This document shows positions 45,207-58,501 of a DNA stretch of 64,000 nt, piece by piece; the stretch's first letter is position 1, and the number at the start of each line of letters is the position of its first letter. Below the pieces are notes generated by a model. The model ran no database searches and had not been told where the DNA came from. It saw only the letters and a program-made list of their open reading frames with translations. The position numbers were made by a program, and so were the translations under genes. Origin of the DNA: Mycolicibacterium fluoranthenivorans (GTDB lineage: Bacteria > Actinomycetota > Actinomycetes > Mycobacteriales > Mycobacteriaceae); NCBI RefSeq assembly GCF_011758805.1, contig NZ_JAANOW010000001.1, positions 1,550,001 through 1,614,000 of the forward strand, in the 5' to 3' direction.

Positions 45207-46731
45207 GCAGGTGGTGATCGCCGGTGCCGGCCCGAACGGGCTGATGCTGGCCTGTGAACTCGCGCTGGCCGGCGTCCGGCCGGTGGTGCTGGACAGGCTG
45301 CCGGGTCCGAGTGCTGAGCCGAAGGCCAATGGCCTTGTCGGACAAGTGATCCGGCAACTCGATATGCGCGGCCTCTTTCACCTGTTCGGTGGCGACAACG
45401 GACCGCCGAAGCCTGCCTACGGCTGGATGTTCGCCGGGATCTCGTTGGGGTTTCTGGGGTTGCCGGACAATCCGATGTACGCGCTGCTGTTGCCGCAGCC
45501 CCGATTGGTGCGCCTGCTGGAAACGCGGGCCCGCGATCTCGGGGTGGATATCCGGTGGGGTCATGAGGTGGTGGATTTCCGGACCGACGAGCACGCCGTG
45601 CACGTGGCGGTGCGCACGGGCGACCGGACCGACGAACTGGTCGCCGGGTATCTGGTGGGTGCCGACGGTGGCCGCAGCATGGTGCGCAAGAATCTCGGCG
45701 TCGGCTTTGTCGGTCACACCTCGGACATCGTCAGCCGGATCGCTCATGTGTATCTTCCCGACGAGCTCCTGGTTCCCGGCCGCGGGTACGAACTGCCCGG
45801 TTTCGGTCTGCTGCCCTTCGGTAACAGCAGATTCGAGAACGGCTCGATCGTGGTCTTCCCGCTCGAGCCGGACCGGCCGATGATCGGCACCATCGAGTAC
45901 GGCTGGACGGTCGGAAGCCAGGAAGGGCCGATCTCGCTGGCCGAGTTGCGGGACAGCCTGCGGCGGATCCTCGGCGTGGACGTCCCGGTCCAGCCCCCGA
46001 GAAAGCCGGGCGCACATGCACTTCGGCGACTCGACGGGATCAACTCCCGCCAGGCTGAGCGTTACCGCGTCGGGCGGGTGCTGCTGCTCGGCGATGCCGC
46101 GCACGTGCACTCGCCGATGGGTGGCCCCGGCCTGAACCTGGGCCTGCAGGATGCCGTCAACCTCGGGTGGAAGCTGGCCGATGTCATCGCCGGACGGGCC
46201 GCTGACGGCCTGCTCGACACCTACCAGAGCGAGCGACACCCGGTGGGGGAGCGGGTGATGATGCACTCGATGGCACAACTGGCGCTCGCGGCCCCCGGAC
46301 CCGAAGTCGGCGCGCTACGCACGCTTTTCGGTGAACTGGCCGCCAAACCGGAGGTGGCCGGGCACCTCGCCCACCTGCTGGCCGGCTCCGATGTGCGCTA
46401 TGACGTCGGCGATGACCACCCGTGGGCCGGTCGGCTGGTGCCCGATCTGACCCTCGACGACGGTCGCCGCGTCGCCGATCTGCTGCATGAGGCCCGGCCG
46501 GTCGTACTGGACCTCTCCGGTGGGGCGCTCGATGTGGCGGAATTCCCCGAGCGGGTGGATGTGGTGACCGGAGCCTGCCGGCACGCTCCCGCGGCGCTGC
46601 TCCTCCGGCCCGACGGTTACGTCGCCTGGGCTGCCGACAGCGTCGACGCGCCGGCCGTCTCGGGTCTGCGCGCCGCGCTCGCCCGCTGGTGCGGTCAGCC
46701 CAGCGTCGCCCGGATGCCCACCGTCACGTAG
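45199..46731 (+). CDS. FAD-dependent aromatic monooxygenase (PheA/TfdB type)
   Basis: A 510-aa flavoprotein hydroxylase. The FAD motif is VVIAGAGPNGLMLACELALA, followed by GADGGRSMVRKNLGV (DG motif) and LLLGDAAHVHSPMGGPGLNL (GD motif). A thioredoxin-like C-terminal part is present (about 400-505). Members hydroxylate phenols, polyketides or rifamycins; the substrate here is unknown. ATG 45199 follows AAGGAA. The 3' end overlaps the convergent methyltransferase gene by 37 bp. Confidence 0.9.
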   Translation: MTEQVVIAGAGPNGLMLACELALAGVRPVVLDRLPGPSAEPKANGLVGQVIRQLDMRGLFHLFGGDNGPPKPAYGWMFAGISLGFLGLPDNPMYALLLPQPRLVRLLETRARDLGVDIRWGHEVVDFRTDEHAVHVAVRTGDRTDELVAGYLVGADGGRSMVRKNLGVGFVGHTSDIVSRIAHVYLPDELLVPGRGYELPGFGLLPFGNSRFENGSIVVFPLEPDRPMIGTIEYGWTVGSQEGPISLAELRDSLRRILGVDVPVQPPRKPGAHALRRLDGINSRQAERYRVGRVLLLGDAAHVHSPMGGPGLNLGLQDAVNLGWKLADVIAGRAADGLLDTYQSERHPVGERVMMHSMAQLALAAPGPEVGALRTLFGELAAKPEVAGHLAHLLAGSDVRYDVGDDHPWAGRLVPDLTLDDGRRVADLLHEARPVVLDLSGGALDVAEFPERVDVVTGACRHAPAALLLRPDGYVAWAADSVDAPAVSGLRAALARWCGQPSVARMPTVT

Positions 46732-47426
46732 GGCAGCGCCAGACCGGACGTATTGACCAGCGCGGGATGGGTTTTCAGCAGCTCGCGGACCTGGTCCAGG
46801 GTCCGGGTACGCACCTCGGCCGGTGAGGTGATGCAGTAACTGCGCGAGGCCACCAGGTCGATCAGGGCCTGCGGGGTCAGGTAGCTCGTCCACTCGAACT
46901 GCGTGCGCTCGACCACCGCGAACGGCTCGGGCAGACTCACCTTCTGCTCCAGGGCGTGATCCTCGTGGCCGATGATCCGGCCCAGATCCTTCACCCAGCC
47001 CATCCGCTCGTCGCGGGTGTTCCACACCAGGCCCAGCCGCCCGCCGGGACGAAGCACCCGGGCGATCTCACGCACCGCACGATCGGCGTCGAACCAGTGC
47101 CAGGCCTGGGCCACCAGCACCGAATCCACACTGTCATCGGGCAGCGGGATGTCCTCGGCCGTACCCAGCAGGGCGGGAGTGTCCGGCAGCGACGCGCTGA
47201 GCACCTCCAGCATCTCCTGGATCGGGTCGACGGCGATCACGTCGAGCCCCCGTTCGGCGAGCCGGACGGTCAGCTTGCCGGTACCGGCGCCGAGGTCGAG
47301 CACCGTGTGTGCGCCCGGCGGCAGCAACCAGTCGATGGCCTCCGGCGGATACGACGGCCGGCCGCGTTCGTACGCCGCGGCCTCCTCTCCGAACGACAGT
47401 GACCGACTGCGCGCGGAATCGGTCAT
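46695..47426 (-). CDS. class I SAM-dependent methyltransferase
   Basis: A 243-aa methyltransferase with motif [21 protein letters not shown], then [14 protein letters not shown], and post-motif [18 protein letters not shown]. The substrate is unknown. It is the third gene of the metY-metX operon (ATGA overlap with metX), similar to Rv3342. Sharing the SAM-responsive leader suggests a link with SAM supply or use. Confidence 0.9.
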   Translation of the reverse strand: MTDSARSRSLSFGEEAAAYERGRPSYPPEAIDWLLPPGAHTVLDLGAGTGKLTVRLAERGLDVIAVDPIQEMLEVLSASLPDTPALLGTAEDIPLPDDSVDSVLVAQAWHWFDADRAVREIARVLRPGGRLGLVWNTRDERMGWVKDLGRIIGHEDHALEQKVSLPEPFAVVERTQFEWTSYLTPQALIDLVASRSYCITSPAEVRTRTLDQVRELLKTHPALVNTSGLALPYVTVGIRATLG

Positions 47427-48547
47427 TGCGCCGCGAGCTTCAGCGTCTGCCGGATGAGGGCACCCACCGAGTCCGTCTCGACCAGGAATCCGTCATGGCC
47501 GTAGATCGAATCGACGACGTTGAGCCCGGCACAGCCGGGCAGCAGGTCGGCCAGTTCCTGTTGCAGGCGAATGGGATACAGCCGATCGGAGGTGATCCCG
47601 CCGACGATCACCGGCACCTGGCAGGACTCCAGCGCTGCGGGCACGCCGCCGCGACCGCGGCCGACGTCGTGGCTGGACAGCGCATCCGACAGCGCCACAT
47701 AGGTACCCGCATCGAAGCGCGCCACCAGCTTCTCGCCCTGGTATTCCAGATAGCTCTGGATCGCGAAGCGGGCGTCATCGTCACCTTGGAGGTCGCCCTG
47801 CGTATCGTTGCGGAATCGCGAATCCAGTTCGGCCTCACCGCGATACGTCAGATGAGCGAACCGCCGCGCGACCTCCAGCCCGGCGGTGGGGGCCCGTCCG
47901 GTGCCGTGGTAGTCGCCGCCCTGCCAGTCGGGATCGGCCTTGATGGCCGCGACCTGGCTGCTCTGCGTGCCGATCTGGTCGGCGGTCGCACGCGCCCCGA
48001 CGGCCAGCACCAGTGCCGTGCGGACCGTGTCGGGGTGACCGATGATCCACTCCAGCGCACGGGCTCCGCCCATCGAGCCGCCGATCACCGCCGCCACCCG
48101 GGTGATACCCAGGGCGGCCAGTGCGGCCAGATCGGCGTTCACCTGATCGCGGATCGTGATGGCGGGGAAGCGCGAACCCCACGGCTTACCGTCACGGGCC
48201 AGCGAACTCGGGCCGGTGGACCCGCGGCAGCCACCGAGCACGTTGGTCGAGATCGCACACCACCGGTCGGTGTCGATCGGGGCGCCCGAGCCGGCCACCC
48301 CGTCCCACCAACCCGGCGTGGGGTGACCCGGGCCCGCCGGACCGGTGACATGCGAGTCGCCGGTCAGCGCATGCAGCACCATCACGACGTTGTCGCGCTC
48401 GGGGGACAGCTCGCCCCAGCGTTGCACCGCGATGGTGACGTCATCGAGCACCGCGCCGTTCTCCAGCGTCAGCGCACCGATATCGACGAGACCGGTTTCG
48501 CCTTCGGCCGGCAGGGACACGACGGGGCGGGTGTCTGACACGGTCAC
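47423..48547 (-). CDS. metX: homoserine O-acetyltransferase
   Basis: A 374-aa alpha/beta-hydrolase-fold transferase that forms O-acetylhomoserine from homoserine and acetyl-CoA. The nucleophile elbow is [14 protein letters not shown] (Ser), with the late Asp and His in [37 protein letters not shown] is a family block. GTG 48547 overlaps the metY stop (GTGA). It supplies the substrate of MetY. Confidence 0.95.
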   Translation of the reverse strand: MTVSDTRPVVSLPAEGETGLVDIGALTLENGAVLDDVTIAVQRWGELSPERDNVVMVLHALTGDSHVTGPAGPGHPTPGWWDGVAGSGAPIDTDRWCAISTNVLGGCRGSTGPSSLARDGKPWGSRFPAITIRDQVNADLAALAALGITRVAAVIGGSMGGARALEWIIGHPDTVRTALVLAVGARATADQIGTQSSQVAAIKADPDWQGGDYHGTGRAPTAGLEVARRFAHLTYRGEAELDSRFRNDTQGDLQGDDDARFAIQSYLEYQGEKLVARFDAGTYVALSDALSSHDVGRGRGGVPAALESCQVPVIVGGITSDRLYPIRLQQELADLLPGCAGLNVVDSIYGHDGFLVETDSVGALIRQTLKLAAQ

Positions 48548-49884
48548 ACTGCCGCCGCCGTCCGCGCGCCGGCCTTCCGGGCCGCGGCGAAACCCCGTTC
48601 CAGATCGGCCAGGATGTCGTCGATGCCCTCGATACCGACCGCCAGCCGCACCAGGCCGGGGGTGACCCCGGTGGTCAGCTGCTCCTGCGGGGTCAGCTGC
48701 TGGTGCGTGGTCGACGCGGGGTGGATGACCAGTGAACGCACATCACCGATATTGGCGACGTGGCTGTGCAGCGTCAACGCGTCGACGAAGGCCTTACCTG
48801 CGGCGATGCCGCCGGCCAGCTCGAACGCCAGCACCGCGCCGGTGCCCTTGGGGGCGATCTTGCGGCCCAGGTCGTACCAGGGTGAGGTGGGCAGCCCCGC
48901 ATAGTTCACCGACGTGACGTCGGGATGCCCGGCGAGGAACTCGGCCACCTGCAGGGCGTTGGACACATGCCGTTCAACGCGCAGGCTCAGCGTTTCCAAT
49001 CCCTGGGCGATGAGGAAGGCGTTGAAGGGGGACAGCGCGCTGCCCAGATCGCGCAGCAGCTGTACCCGGGCCTTGAGGGCGTAGGCGGGCGCGCCGAGGT
49101 CGGCGAACACGACACCGTGGTAGCTCGGGTCCGGTTCGGTGAAACCGGGATGGCGACCCTGTGTCCAGTCGAACCTGCCCCCGTCGACGATGACGCCGGC
49201 GATCGCCGAACCGTGTCCGCCCAGGTACTTGGTGGCCGAGTGCACGACGATGTCGGCGCCGTGCGCGATGGGCTGGATCAGGTAGGGGGTGGCGATGGTG
49301 TTGTCGACGATCAGGGGCACGCCGTTGTCATGCGCCACCGCGGAGACGCCGGGAATGTCGAGCACATCGATCTGGGGGTTGGAGATGGTCTCGGCGAAGA
49401 AGGCCTTGGTGTTCGGCCGCACGGCCGCCCGCCAGGACTCCAGATCGTCCGGGTCGGCCACGAAGCTGACCTCGATGCCCAGCTTGGGCAGCGTGTAGTG
49501 GAACAGGTTGTACGTGCCGCCGTAGAGCCTGGGGGAGGACACAATATGGTCGCCGGCGGCCGCGAGATTGAGGATGGCGAAGGTCTCGGCTGCCTGCCCG
49601 GAGGACAGGAACAGCGCCGCGACGCCGCCTTCGAGCGCTGCCACCCGCTGCTCGATGACATCGGTGGTCGGGTTGCCGATCCGGGTGTAGATGTTGCCGG
49701 GCTCGGCAAGCCCGAACAGCGCGGCGGCGTGGTCGGTGCTGTCGAAGGTGTAGGACGTGGTCTGGTAGATCGGCAGCGCGCGTGCGTTGGTGGCGGCATC
49801 GGGGGACTGGCCGGCGTGTACCTGCTTGGTCTCGAACGACCAGGCGGCGGTGAGGTCGTCGGGGTTGTTCTCGAGTTCGGTCAT
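48544..49884 (-). CDS. metY: O-acetylhomoserine sulfhydrylase (PLP)
   Basis: A 446-aa Cys/Met-metabolism PLP enzyme that converts O-acetylhomoserine and sulfide to homocysteine. The PLP Lys is in [20 protein letters not shown]. Substrate-pocket blocks are [20 protein letters not shown] and [18 protein letters not shown] 49884 has AGGAGAA upstream. It is the first gene of metY-metX-methyltransferase and is preceded by a 160-nt leader with a SAM-IV-like aptamer, so high SAM should lower expression. Confidence 0.95.
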   Translation of the reverse strand: MTELENNPDDLTAAWSFETKQVHAGQSPDAATNARALPIYQTTSYTFDSTDHAAALFGLAEPGNIYTRIGNPTTDVIEQRVAALEGGVAALFLSSGQAAETFAILNLAAAGDHIVSSPRLYGGTYNLFHYTLPKLGIEVSFVADPDDLESWRAAVRPNTKAFFAETISNPQIDVLDIPGVSAVAHDNGVPLIVDNTIATPYLIQPIAHGADIVVHSATKYLGGHGSAIAGVIVDGGRFDWTQGRHPGFTEPDPSYHGVVFADLGAPAYALKARVQLLRDLGSALSPFNAFLIAQGLETLSLRVERHVSNALQVAEFLAGHPDVTSVNYAGLPTSPWYDLGRKIAPKGTGAVLAFELAGGIAAGKAFVDALTLHSHVANIGDVRSLVIHPASTTHQQLTPQEQLTTGVTPGLVRLAVGIEGIDDILADLERGFAAARKAGARTAAAV

Positions 49885-49933
49885 GAGCGGTTCTCCTGTG
49901 CGAAAGAGGGGAAGGGGTGTCCGGTGGGTGACG

Positions 49934-50008
49934 TCATGGAAGACGGCGGTAACCCGCGAGGGGCTTACCGACTGGATTCACGGACAACAGCACATGGTTT
50001 ACCTCCAT
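49934..50008 (-). CDS. possible 24-codon leader ORF between the riboswitch and metY
   Basis: An ATG at 50008 preceded by AGGGAG at a good distance opens MEVNHVLLSVNPVGKPLAGY plus RRLP and stops at 49934, 50 bp before metY. It overlaps a stem-forming segment (GGTAAGCCC and GGGTTACC) that may be part of the expression platform. It could be an upstream ORF that couples translation to the riboswitch, or chance. Confidence 0.3.
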   Translation of the reverse strand: MEVNHVLLSVNPVGKPLAGYRRLP

Positions 50009-50041
50009 CAGGTCTCCCTACCTCAGGGGCCCGATAGAACG

Positions 50042-50173
50042 GACCCGCGCTTGCCTTGCGGTCGTTCGGAAACATCCCGACGACTGCTCAACCTGGTCTT
50101 CACCCGGAGCACCCCACCGCGGTTGGAGGGTTGCCGGCCAGCAAGCCGGGGCTTGATGCTGGCACTCATGACC
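50042..50173 (-). promoter_or_regulatory. SAM-IV-like riboswitch aptamer upstream of metY
   Basis: Read on the minus strand from 50173, the leader begins GGTCATGAGTGCCAGCATCA, followed by AGCCCCGGCTTGCTGGCCGG and CAACCCTCCAACCGCGGTGG. It ends GGCAAGCGCGGGTC near 50042. The order and the invariant pieces match my memory of the SAM-IV family known from mycobacteria. The metY start lies 158 bp downstream. Binding of S-adenosylmethionine is expected to repress metY-metX. A covariance search would settle it. Confidence 0.88.
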
Positions 50174-50502
50174 GATACAAAGCCTAACTCACCACCTCGG
50201 GCGTCGGCCACCGGGTTTGTCGACGGGGTGTGGTAAGCGTGTCGCGGGGGCGGCTCGCGCACACGGGGCAAAGCCCCACCTTCGGGCGGGCCACAAGCTA
50301 CTGGCCAGTAGCCAAGGTTGGCCCCTCATGGCTGCCTGGGCCCTTGTAGTGTTGCCGTCGAGACCTGCCAGAACCTGGAAGGTCCCAGAAGAACAGTGAC
50401 ACGCCAAAGGAAAAGGCGCCCAACACCAAGGGGCACGTCGCTTTTGGGGTCCGTGTCGCACGCCGTATATCTGATACAGACAGTGAGGCCGGAAGAACAA
50501 CC
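50174..50502. other. divergent leader region between the riboswitch and icd
   Basis: A 329-bp region without a convincing gene. It holds a 16-bp perfect palindrome at 50297-50312, a GGGGC-AAA-GCCCC hairpin near 50268-50280, and a purine-rich stretch before icd. CCGGAAGAAC before the ATG is a weak ribosome site. The promoter of the metY operon must also lie in the left part. Confidence 0.5.
50297..50312. promoter_or_regulatory. 16-bp palindrome in the icd leader
   Basis: GCTACTGGCCAGTAGC is a perfect palindrome about 190 bp before the icd start. The uninterrupted dyad resembles a repressor operator. The protein that binds it is not identifiable here. Confidence 0.5.
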
Positions 50503-52740
<2,238 letters not shown>

Positions 52741-52749
52741 GGCTGCCGG

Positions 52750-53601
52750 TCAGCCCGCCGGCGACGCCGCGCGCTCGGGTTCGGTGTGCGCGTCGACGAA
52801 GTCGGCGATCAGCTCGGTGACGTGGCCGGGCGCTTCGAGCATCGGGATGTGGCCGTAGCCCGGCAGTCTGGTCACGCGGGTATCGCGGGGCAGATTGTCG
52901 AGGAAGTAGCGGTGCCCACGCGGTGTCGGGAAGACCCGGTCCTTCTCGCACAGCACCAGGTGCGTCGGCACGCCGACATCGGCCAACTCCAGCAGGCCGG
53001 GGAGTCGCAGCGTCTTGAGTAGCAGCTGAAAGTACGCCGTGCAGTGCGTGGCGTCCTCGAGGAGCGCGACCATATCGGGACGGCTGGGCCCGTCGGCGGG
53101 CCCGCTGACGGGCAGGGTGGCGATCCGCTGGACGAACGGCAACTCCAGGATGCGAGGGCCGAGTAGGCGCGCGGCGAGCAGGGCCGGCCCGCCGAGGATG
53201 AATTTCAGCACCGTCTCGTACTTGCCGGGCGAATGCTGACTCCACCCGCCGGCCGGGGCGATCGCGGTCAGGGTGCGTGACCGGCCCCGGCGCTCCAGTT
53301 CGAAGGCCACCCAGCCGCCCAGTGAGTTGCCGACGATATGCGCGGTGCGCCAGCCGATTTCGTCCATACGTCGCTCGATGTCGTCGACCAGGGCGACGGT
53401 GTCGAGCAGCCAGCTCGGTGCGCGGCGACCGCCACGGTGGCCGACCATGGTGGGCGCCAGCACCTCGAAACGGCCGGTGCCGGCGAGTCGGGTGGCCACC
53501 GTCCGCCAGACGTTCTGGGAGCACAGGAACGGGTGCAGCATCAGAATGGGCTCACCCGATCCGAGGTGGATCGGTGTGCGTTCGGTCATAGCGCCCGACA
53601 C
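52750..53601 (-). CDS. alpha/beta hydrolase
   Basis: A 283-aa hydrolase. The nucleophile Ser is in HIVGNSLGGWVAFELERRGR. The catalytic Asp and His are expected in HLVLCEKDRVFPTPRGHRYF and PGYGHIPMLEAPGHV. The lid region is about 130-200. No signal peptide. The substrate is unknown. It lies tail to tail with icd (9-bp gap) and is divergent to xth (83-bp gap). Confidence 0.9.
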   Translation of the reverse strand: MSGAMTERTPIHLGSGEPILMLHPFLCSQNVWRTVATRLAGTGRFEVLAPTMVGHRGGRRAPSWLLDTVALVDDIERRMDEIGWRTAHIVGNSLGGWVAFELERRGRSRTLTAIAPAGGWSQHSPGKYETVLKFILGGPALLAARLLGPRILELPFVQRIATLPVSGPADGPSRPDMVALLEDATHCTAYFQLLLKTLRLPGLLELADVGVPTHLVLCEKDRVFPTPRGHRYFLDNLPRDTRVTRLPGYGHIPMLEAPGHVTELIADFVDAHTEPERAASPAG

Positions 53602-53684
53602 TAAGGTGATACCGGCGGTACCGCAAGAATCTGTGGGTGCGGGGGTGCCGACCGGCTGTCGGTGGCCTCTACTAGGGTGCTGGC

Positions 53685-54482
53685 GTGATCGTCACCACCG
53701 TCAACGTCAACGGCATCCGCGCGGCCGTCAAGCAACGATCCAGTGAGAACCTCGGTCTGTTGCCCTGGTTGAAGGAGTCCCGTGCCGACATCGTCTGTCT
53801 GCAGGAGACCCGCGCCGACGACGAGCAGCTGCGCGACGCGCTGGCGCCGGCCCTGGCAGACGGCTGGCATCTGGCGTCGGCGGAGCCGCATGTGAAGGGC
53901 CGCAACGGTGTTGCCGTCCTGTCGCGGACCCCGTTCACCGGTGTGCGGGTGCTGCAATCCGAGGAGTTCGCCGCGCACGGCCGCTATATCGAGGTGGACA
54001 CCGAGGGCGCCACCGTCGCCAGCGTCTACCTGCCCACCGGGGAGGCCGAGACCGACCGACAGCTGGAGAAGGAACGCTTCATGGCGACCATCGAGGCCCG
54101 GATGGCGGAACTTCTGGGCGGCAACCGCGACACCGTACTGTGCGGTGACTGGAACATCGCCCACACCGAGAACGACATCAAGGCCTGGAAGGCCAACGTC
54201 AAGAAAGCCGGCTTCCTGCCCGGCGAGCGGCAGTGGCTGACCGAGCTGATGGCCACCGGGTGGGTTGACGTGGTGCGCAGGCTGCACCCCGACGTCGCCG
54301 GCCCCTACAGCTGGTGGTCATGGCGCGGTAAGGCTTTCGACAACGACGCCGGCTGGCGCATCGACTATCACCTGGCCGATCCGCGACTGGCCGAACGGGC
54401 GGTGTCCGCTCATGTCGAGCGTGCCGAGTTGTATGCGCTGCGGTGGTCGGATCACGCGCCGGTGACGGTCGAATTCAGCTGA
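53685..54482 (+). CDS. xth: exodeoxyribonuclease III (AP endonuclease)
   Basis: A 265-aa exonuclease III family enzyme for base-excision repair: cuts 5' to abasic sites and removes 3' blocks. The N-terminal VTTVNVNGIRAAVKQ, catalytic VCLQETRADDEQL (Glu), CGDWNIAHTENDIKAWKAN (Asp/Asn), and WSDHAPVTVEF (His) are all present. GTG 53685. The 3' end overlaps the convergent lipase gene by 8 bp. Confidence 0.95.
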   Translation: MIVTTVNVNGIRAAVKQRSSENLGLLPWLKESRADIVCLQETRADDEQLRDALAPALADGWHLASAEPHVKGRNGVAVLSRTPFTGVRVLQSEEFAAHGRYIEVDTEGATVASVYLPTGEAETDRQLEKERFMATIEARMAELLGGNRDTVLCGDWNIAHTENDIKAWKANVKKAGFLPGERQWLTELMATGWVDVVRRLHPDVAGPYSWWSWRGKAFDNDAGWRIDYHLADPRLAERAVSAHVERAELYALRWSDHAPVTVEFS

Positions 54483-55527
54483 CCGGGCAGTGCGGGTCGC
54501 CGGGTGCGCTGAGCGCACTGTCGGCACCGTCGATGGCCGCACGCACCGCATCCAGAACCCGTGGATCCCAGGTGAGTCCCGTCTGCCAGGGCAGCCCGGC
54601 GAGATCGGACACGAAGATGCTGTGGGTGTCGTCGAAGGTGAGGCAGCGCCGGTGCGGCAGTACCCGGTCGCTGATCTCGGTGGCCAGCGCACTCGAGAGC
54701 GCGACGAGCCCGTCGTTGGGCCACACGGTGGGATTCACCGGGCCCGCGCCCGCCGGTGCGGCGAAGCGGTTGCCGCCGATCAGGGTCACCGGGATCTTGT
54801 CCAGCACCCCGGCCTGGTAGTCGTTCCAGCCGTCGGGGCCCATCAGGTAGGCCTGGTTGACCTCGCGTCCCGAGCCGGCCATCAGCCGTTCGACCTCGGC
54901 CTTCATATTGTCCATGGCGGTCTCGCAGAAGGTGTCCCCGAGGCAGTCCGACCTCGGGGTGATCCCGTTGGCGTAATCGGACAGATAGGACCCCTGCCAC
55001 GGGGTCCCGAGGGTCGTCAGCGACCGGATCCGGATCGGTGATCCCAGGCTCTGCAAGACCCGGATGGCCGACCGGGAATACAGCCCGCCCATCGAGTGGC
55101 CGACGATGTCGATCTCGTCGACGCCGTAGCGCTCGTGCAGGTGGCCGAAGAATCGGGCCAGATGTTCACCGGCGGTGTCGATGCTGGCGGTCGAGTTGAC
55201 GGTCATGTTCTCCGGGAGCGGGATCGGACAGTCCCCGAAGGCGCCGAAACCGCCCTGGTCGACGACGGGGCCGCGACCGGCCATCGCCGGCGAGGTGAAC
55301 ACGGTGTAGCCCTGCCCGAGCAGGTAGTGGCGCAGCTCGGTATCGGTGTTTCCGGCGGCCAGCCCCGACGCACAAGCCTGGTCGGGCGTGGTGAACGGAC
55401 TCGTGGCGTCGCCGCCGGACACGATGACGACGGCGCGGCCCGCGGATCGCGGTGCGGCGTGGGCGATTCCGACACTGAACGCGGTGGCGAGGGCGAAGAC
55501 CAACAGGCCGACCAAGAAGCGGTACAC
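54475..55527 (-). CDS. secreted triacylglycerol lipase-like alpha/beta hydrolase
   Basis: A 350-aa putative secreted lipase. GTG 55527 with GGGAGG upstream opens a signal peptide (RFLVGLLVFALATAFSVGIA, cleavage after HAA). The Ser is in IDIVGHSMGGLYSRSAI. Other pieces are LTTLGTPWQGSYLSDYANGI and the late His in FDDTHSIFVSDLAGL. Several Cys pairs fit an exported protein. A longer TTG start at 55557 was not preferred. The substrate is likely acylglycerol or another ester. Confidence 0.85.
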   Translation of the reverse strand: MYRFLVGLLVFALATAFSVGIAHAAPRSAGRAVVIVSGGDATSPFTTPDQACASGLAAGNTDTELRHYLLGQGYTVFTSPAMAGRGPVVDQGGFGAFGDCPIPLPENMTVNSTASIDTAGEHLARFFGHLHERYGVDEIDIVGHSMGGLYSRSAIRVLQSLGSPIRIRSLTTLGTPWQGSYLSDYANGITPRSDCLGDTFCETAMDNMKAEVERLMAGSGREVNQAYLMGPDGWNDYQAGVLDKIPVTLIGGNRFAAPAGAGPVNPTVWPNDGLVALSSALATEISDRVLPHRRCLTFDDTHSIFVSDLAGLPWQTGLTWDPRVLDAVRAAIDGADSALSAPGDPHCPVS

Positions 55528-55591
55528 GACCCTCCCAATTAATTGACGGTGTCGCAAATAGTAGTCGGTGCAGCCCGAAATCCGCGCATGA

Positions 55592-56632
<1,041 letters not shown>

Positions 56633-56651
56633 CACCCGGGGAGAAACCGCC

Positions 56652-57680
56652 ATGGCTGAGCCGGACGACAAGCCGGGTGTGCTGGACCGACTGCGCGCCC
56701 GATTCCCGTGGTTGGGCCGCATCATGCGGGCCCAGCAACGCTACAACGACCGCAAGGGCGATTTCTACGCCGCGGGCATCACCTACTTCACGGTGTTCGC
56801 GCTGTTTCCGTTGTTGATGGTGGGCTTCGCGGCCGCCGGCTTCGTGCTGGCCAGCCGGCCGCAGTTGATGGCCGATATCGAACTGCGGATCAAGGAGACG
56901 GTGTCGGGTGACTTCGGCACCCAACTGGTGCAGCTGATGGACTCGGCGATCTCCTCCCGCGGCACGGTCGGTGTCATCGGCCTGGCCACCGCAGCCTGGG
57001 CCGGCTTGGGCTGGATGTCGAACCTGCGCGAGGCGCTCAGCCAGATGTGGGAGCAGCGCACCGAGAAGGACGGTTTCGTGCGCGCCAAGCTGTCGGATCT
57101 GGCGGCCTTGCTGTCGGTGTTCGTCGCCATGGTGCTCACCATCGCGCTCACCGCGCTGGCCAACAAGTCGGTGATGACGCGGGTGCTGGATTGGGTGGGG
57201 CTGCACGACATCACGACGCTGGGCCGGCTGTTGGGCGCGGTGTCCTGGTTGCTCTCGGCGCTGGTGTCCTGGCTGCTGTTCACCTGGATGATCGCCCGGC
57301 TGCCGCGTGAGCCGGTCGCCTTCGGCGGCTCGGTACAGGGCGGGCTGCTGGCTGCGGTGGGGTTCGAGATCTTCAAGCAGGTCGGGTCGATCTATCTGGG
57401 CTCGGTCGTGCACGGACCGGCCGGCGCCACCTTCGGTCCGGTGCTCGGTCTGATGGTGTTCGCCTACGTGACCGCCCGGCTCATCCTGTTCGCCACCGCG
57501 TGGGCGGCGACATCGGCCGAGAGCATGTTGCTGGCGCCCGTCGGGCCGCCCGGTCCGGCGGCCATCACCCCGCGGGTGCAGGTGCGCGAGGGAGTCGGAG
57601 TCCACGGTGCGGCGGTCGCGTTCGCGGCGGGAGCGATTGGGGCGTTGGGTATTTCGCGATGGTGCCGCCGTTCGCGATGA
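56652..57680 (+). CDS. YihY/BrkB family inner-membrane protein
   Basis: A 342-aa membrane protein with about six helices (ITYFTVFALFPLLMVGFAAA, GTVGVIGLATAAWAGLGWMS, LAALLSVFVAMVLTIALTAL, LGAVSWLLSALVSWLLFTWM, and others). The family core GGSVQGGLLAAVGFEIFKQV and GPVLGLMVFAYVTARLILFA is present. Function unknown; similar to Rv3335c. ATG 56652 follows the trpS stop by 19 bp. Its stop overlaps the next ATG (ATGA). Confidence 0.9.
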   Translation: MAEPDDKPGVLDRLRARFPWLGRIMRAQQRYNDRKGDFYAAGITYFTVFALFPLLMVGFAAAGFVLASRPQLMADIELRIKETVSGDFGTQLVQLMDSAISSRGTVGVIGLATAAWAGLGWMSNLREALSQMWEQRTEKDGFVRAKLSDLAALLSVFVAMVLTIALTALANKSVMTRVLDWVGLHDITTLGRLLGAVSWLLSALVSWLLFTWMIARLPREPVAFGGSVQGGLLAAVGFEIFKQVGSIYLGSVVHGPAGATFGPVLGLMVFAYVTARLILFATAWAATSAESMLLAPVGPPGPAAITPRVQVREGVGVHGAAVAFAAGAIGALGISRWCRRSR

Positions 57681-58501
57681 CACCGGCCCAGGCATGGTGC
57701 GAGGCCATGGGGATCTCGGTGCCGATCGTGAACGCCCCGATGGGCGGCGCGGCCGGCGGGCGGTTGGCCGCCGCGGTGTCGAAAGCGGGCGGGTTGGGGA
57801 TGATCGGCATGGGCAGCGCGGCCACCCCGGGGGCATTGCGCCGGGAGCTTGCCGAACTGGGCGACCACGGCGGCCCGTTCGGCATCGGGCTGGTGCACTG
57901 GGTGATGTCCGAGCAGCCCGAGCTGTTCGAGATCGCGGTGGCGGCGCGGCCCACGCTGCTCGCGGTGAGTTTCGGAGATGACTGGTCCTGGGTGGCTGAC
58001 GCGCACGCCGCGGGTGTCCCGGTGTGCGCCCAAGTGGCGCATCGGGGCGCCGCGGAGCGCGCGTTGGCCGCCGGGGTGGATGTCCTGGTGGCCCGCGGCG
58101 CCGAGGGTGGGGGCCACGGCGAGCCGGTGTCGCCGACTCGGGTGGTACTCGCCGACGTCCTCGATGCCGTCGATGTCCCGGTGCTTGCCGCCGGGGGGAT
58201 CGGATCGGCCGCCGCGGTATCCGCCGCACTGGCCGCCGGGGCGGCGGGGGTGTGGGTGGGGACGGCGTTCACGCTGTGCCACGAGGCTCTGACGCCGCCG
58301 GGGGCCCGTGGCGAACTGCTGGCGGGCACCGAGACCGAACTCACCCGGGAATTCGACATCGCCGCCGGATACCGTTGGCCGGTAACCATTCCCGAGCGCG
58401 TGCTGCGCGGTTCGGCGGTCAACGCCGGTCAGGGCGTCGGCGAGCTGGGGGAGGAACTCGGGGCGGCGGAGGTGGTGGCCCGGCTGGCGGGTCAGGCCTG
58501 A
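57677..58501 (+). CDS. nitronate monooxygenase-like FMN enzyme
   Basis: A 274-aa TIM-barrel enzyme of the 2-nitropropane dioxygenase family. Blocks are [62 protein letters not shown], and [20 protein letters not shown] (FMN phosphate). It is shorter than the usual 330-350 aa and may be a reduced form. ATG 57677 overlaps the YihY stop; ATG 57659 is an alternative. The 3' end overlaps the convergent carboxypeptidase gene by 10 bp. Confidence 0.88.
   Translation: MTPAQAWCEAMGISVPIVNAPMGGAAGGRLAAAVSKAGGLGMIGMGSAATPGALRRELAELGDHGGPFGIGLVHWVMSEQPELFEIAVAARPTLLAVSFGDDWSWVADAHAAGVPVCAQVAHRGAAERALAAGVDVLVARGAEGGGHGEPVSPTRVVLADVLDAVDVPVLAAGGIGSAAAVSAALAAGAAGVWVGTAFTLCHEALTPPGARGELLAGTETELTREFDIAAGYRWPVTIPERVLRGSAVNAGQGVGELGEELGAAEVVARLAGQA

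Noticed and set aside
50023..50271. Minus-strand 82-codon frame upstream of metY
   Set aside because: It overlaps the SAM-IV-like aptamer, whose conserved RNA structure explains the sequence better than coding.
55528..55557. TTG start giving a 360-aa lipase
   Set aside because: GTG 55527 has GGGAGG just upstream and starts the signal peptide directly.
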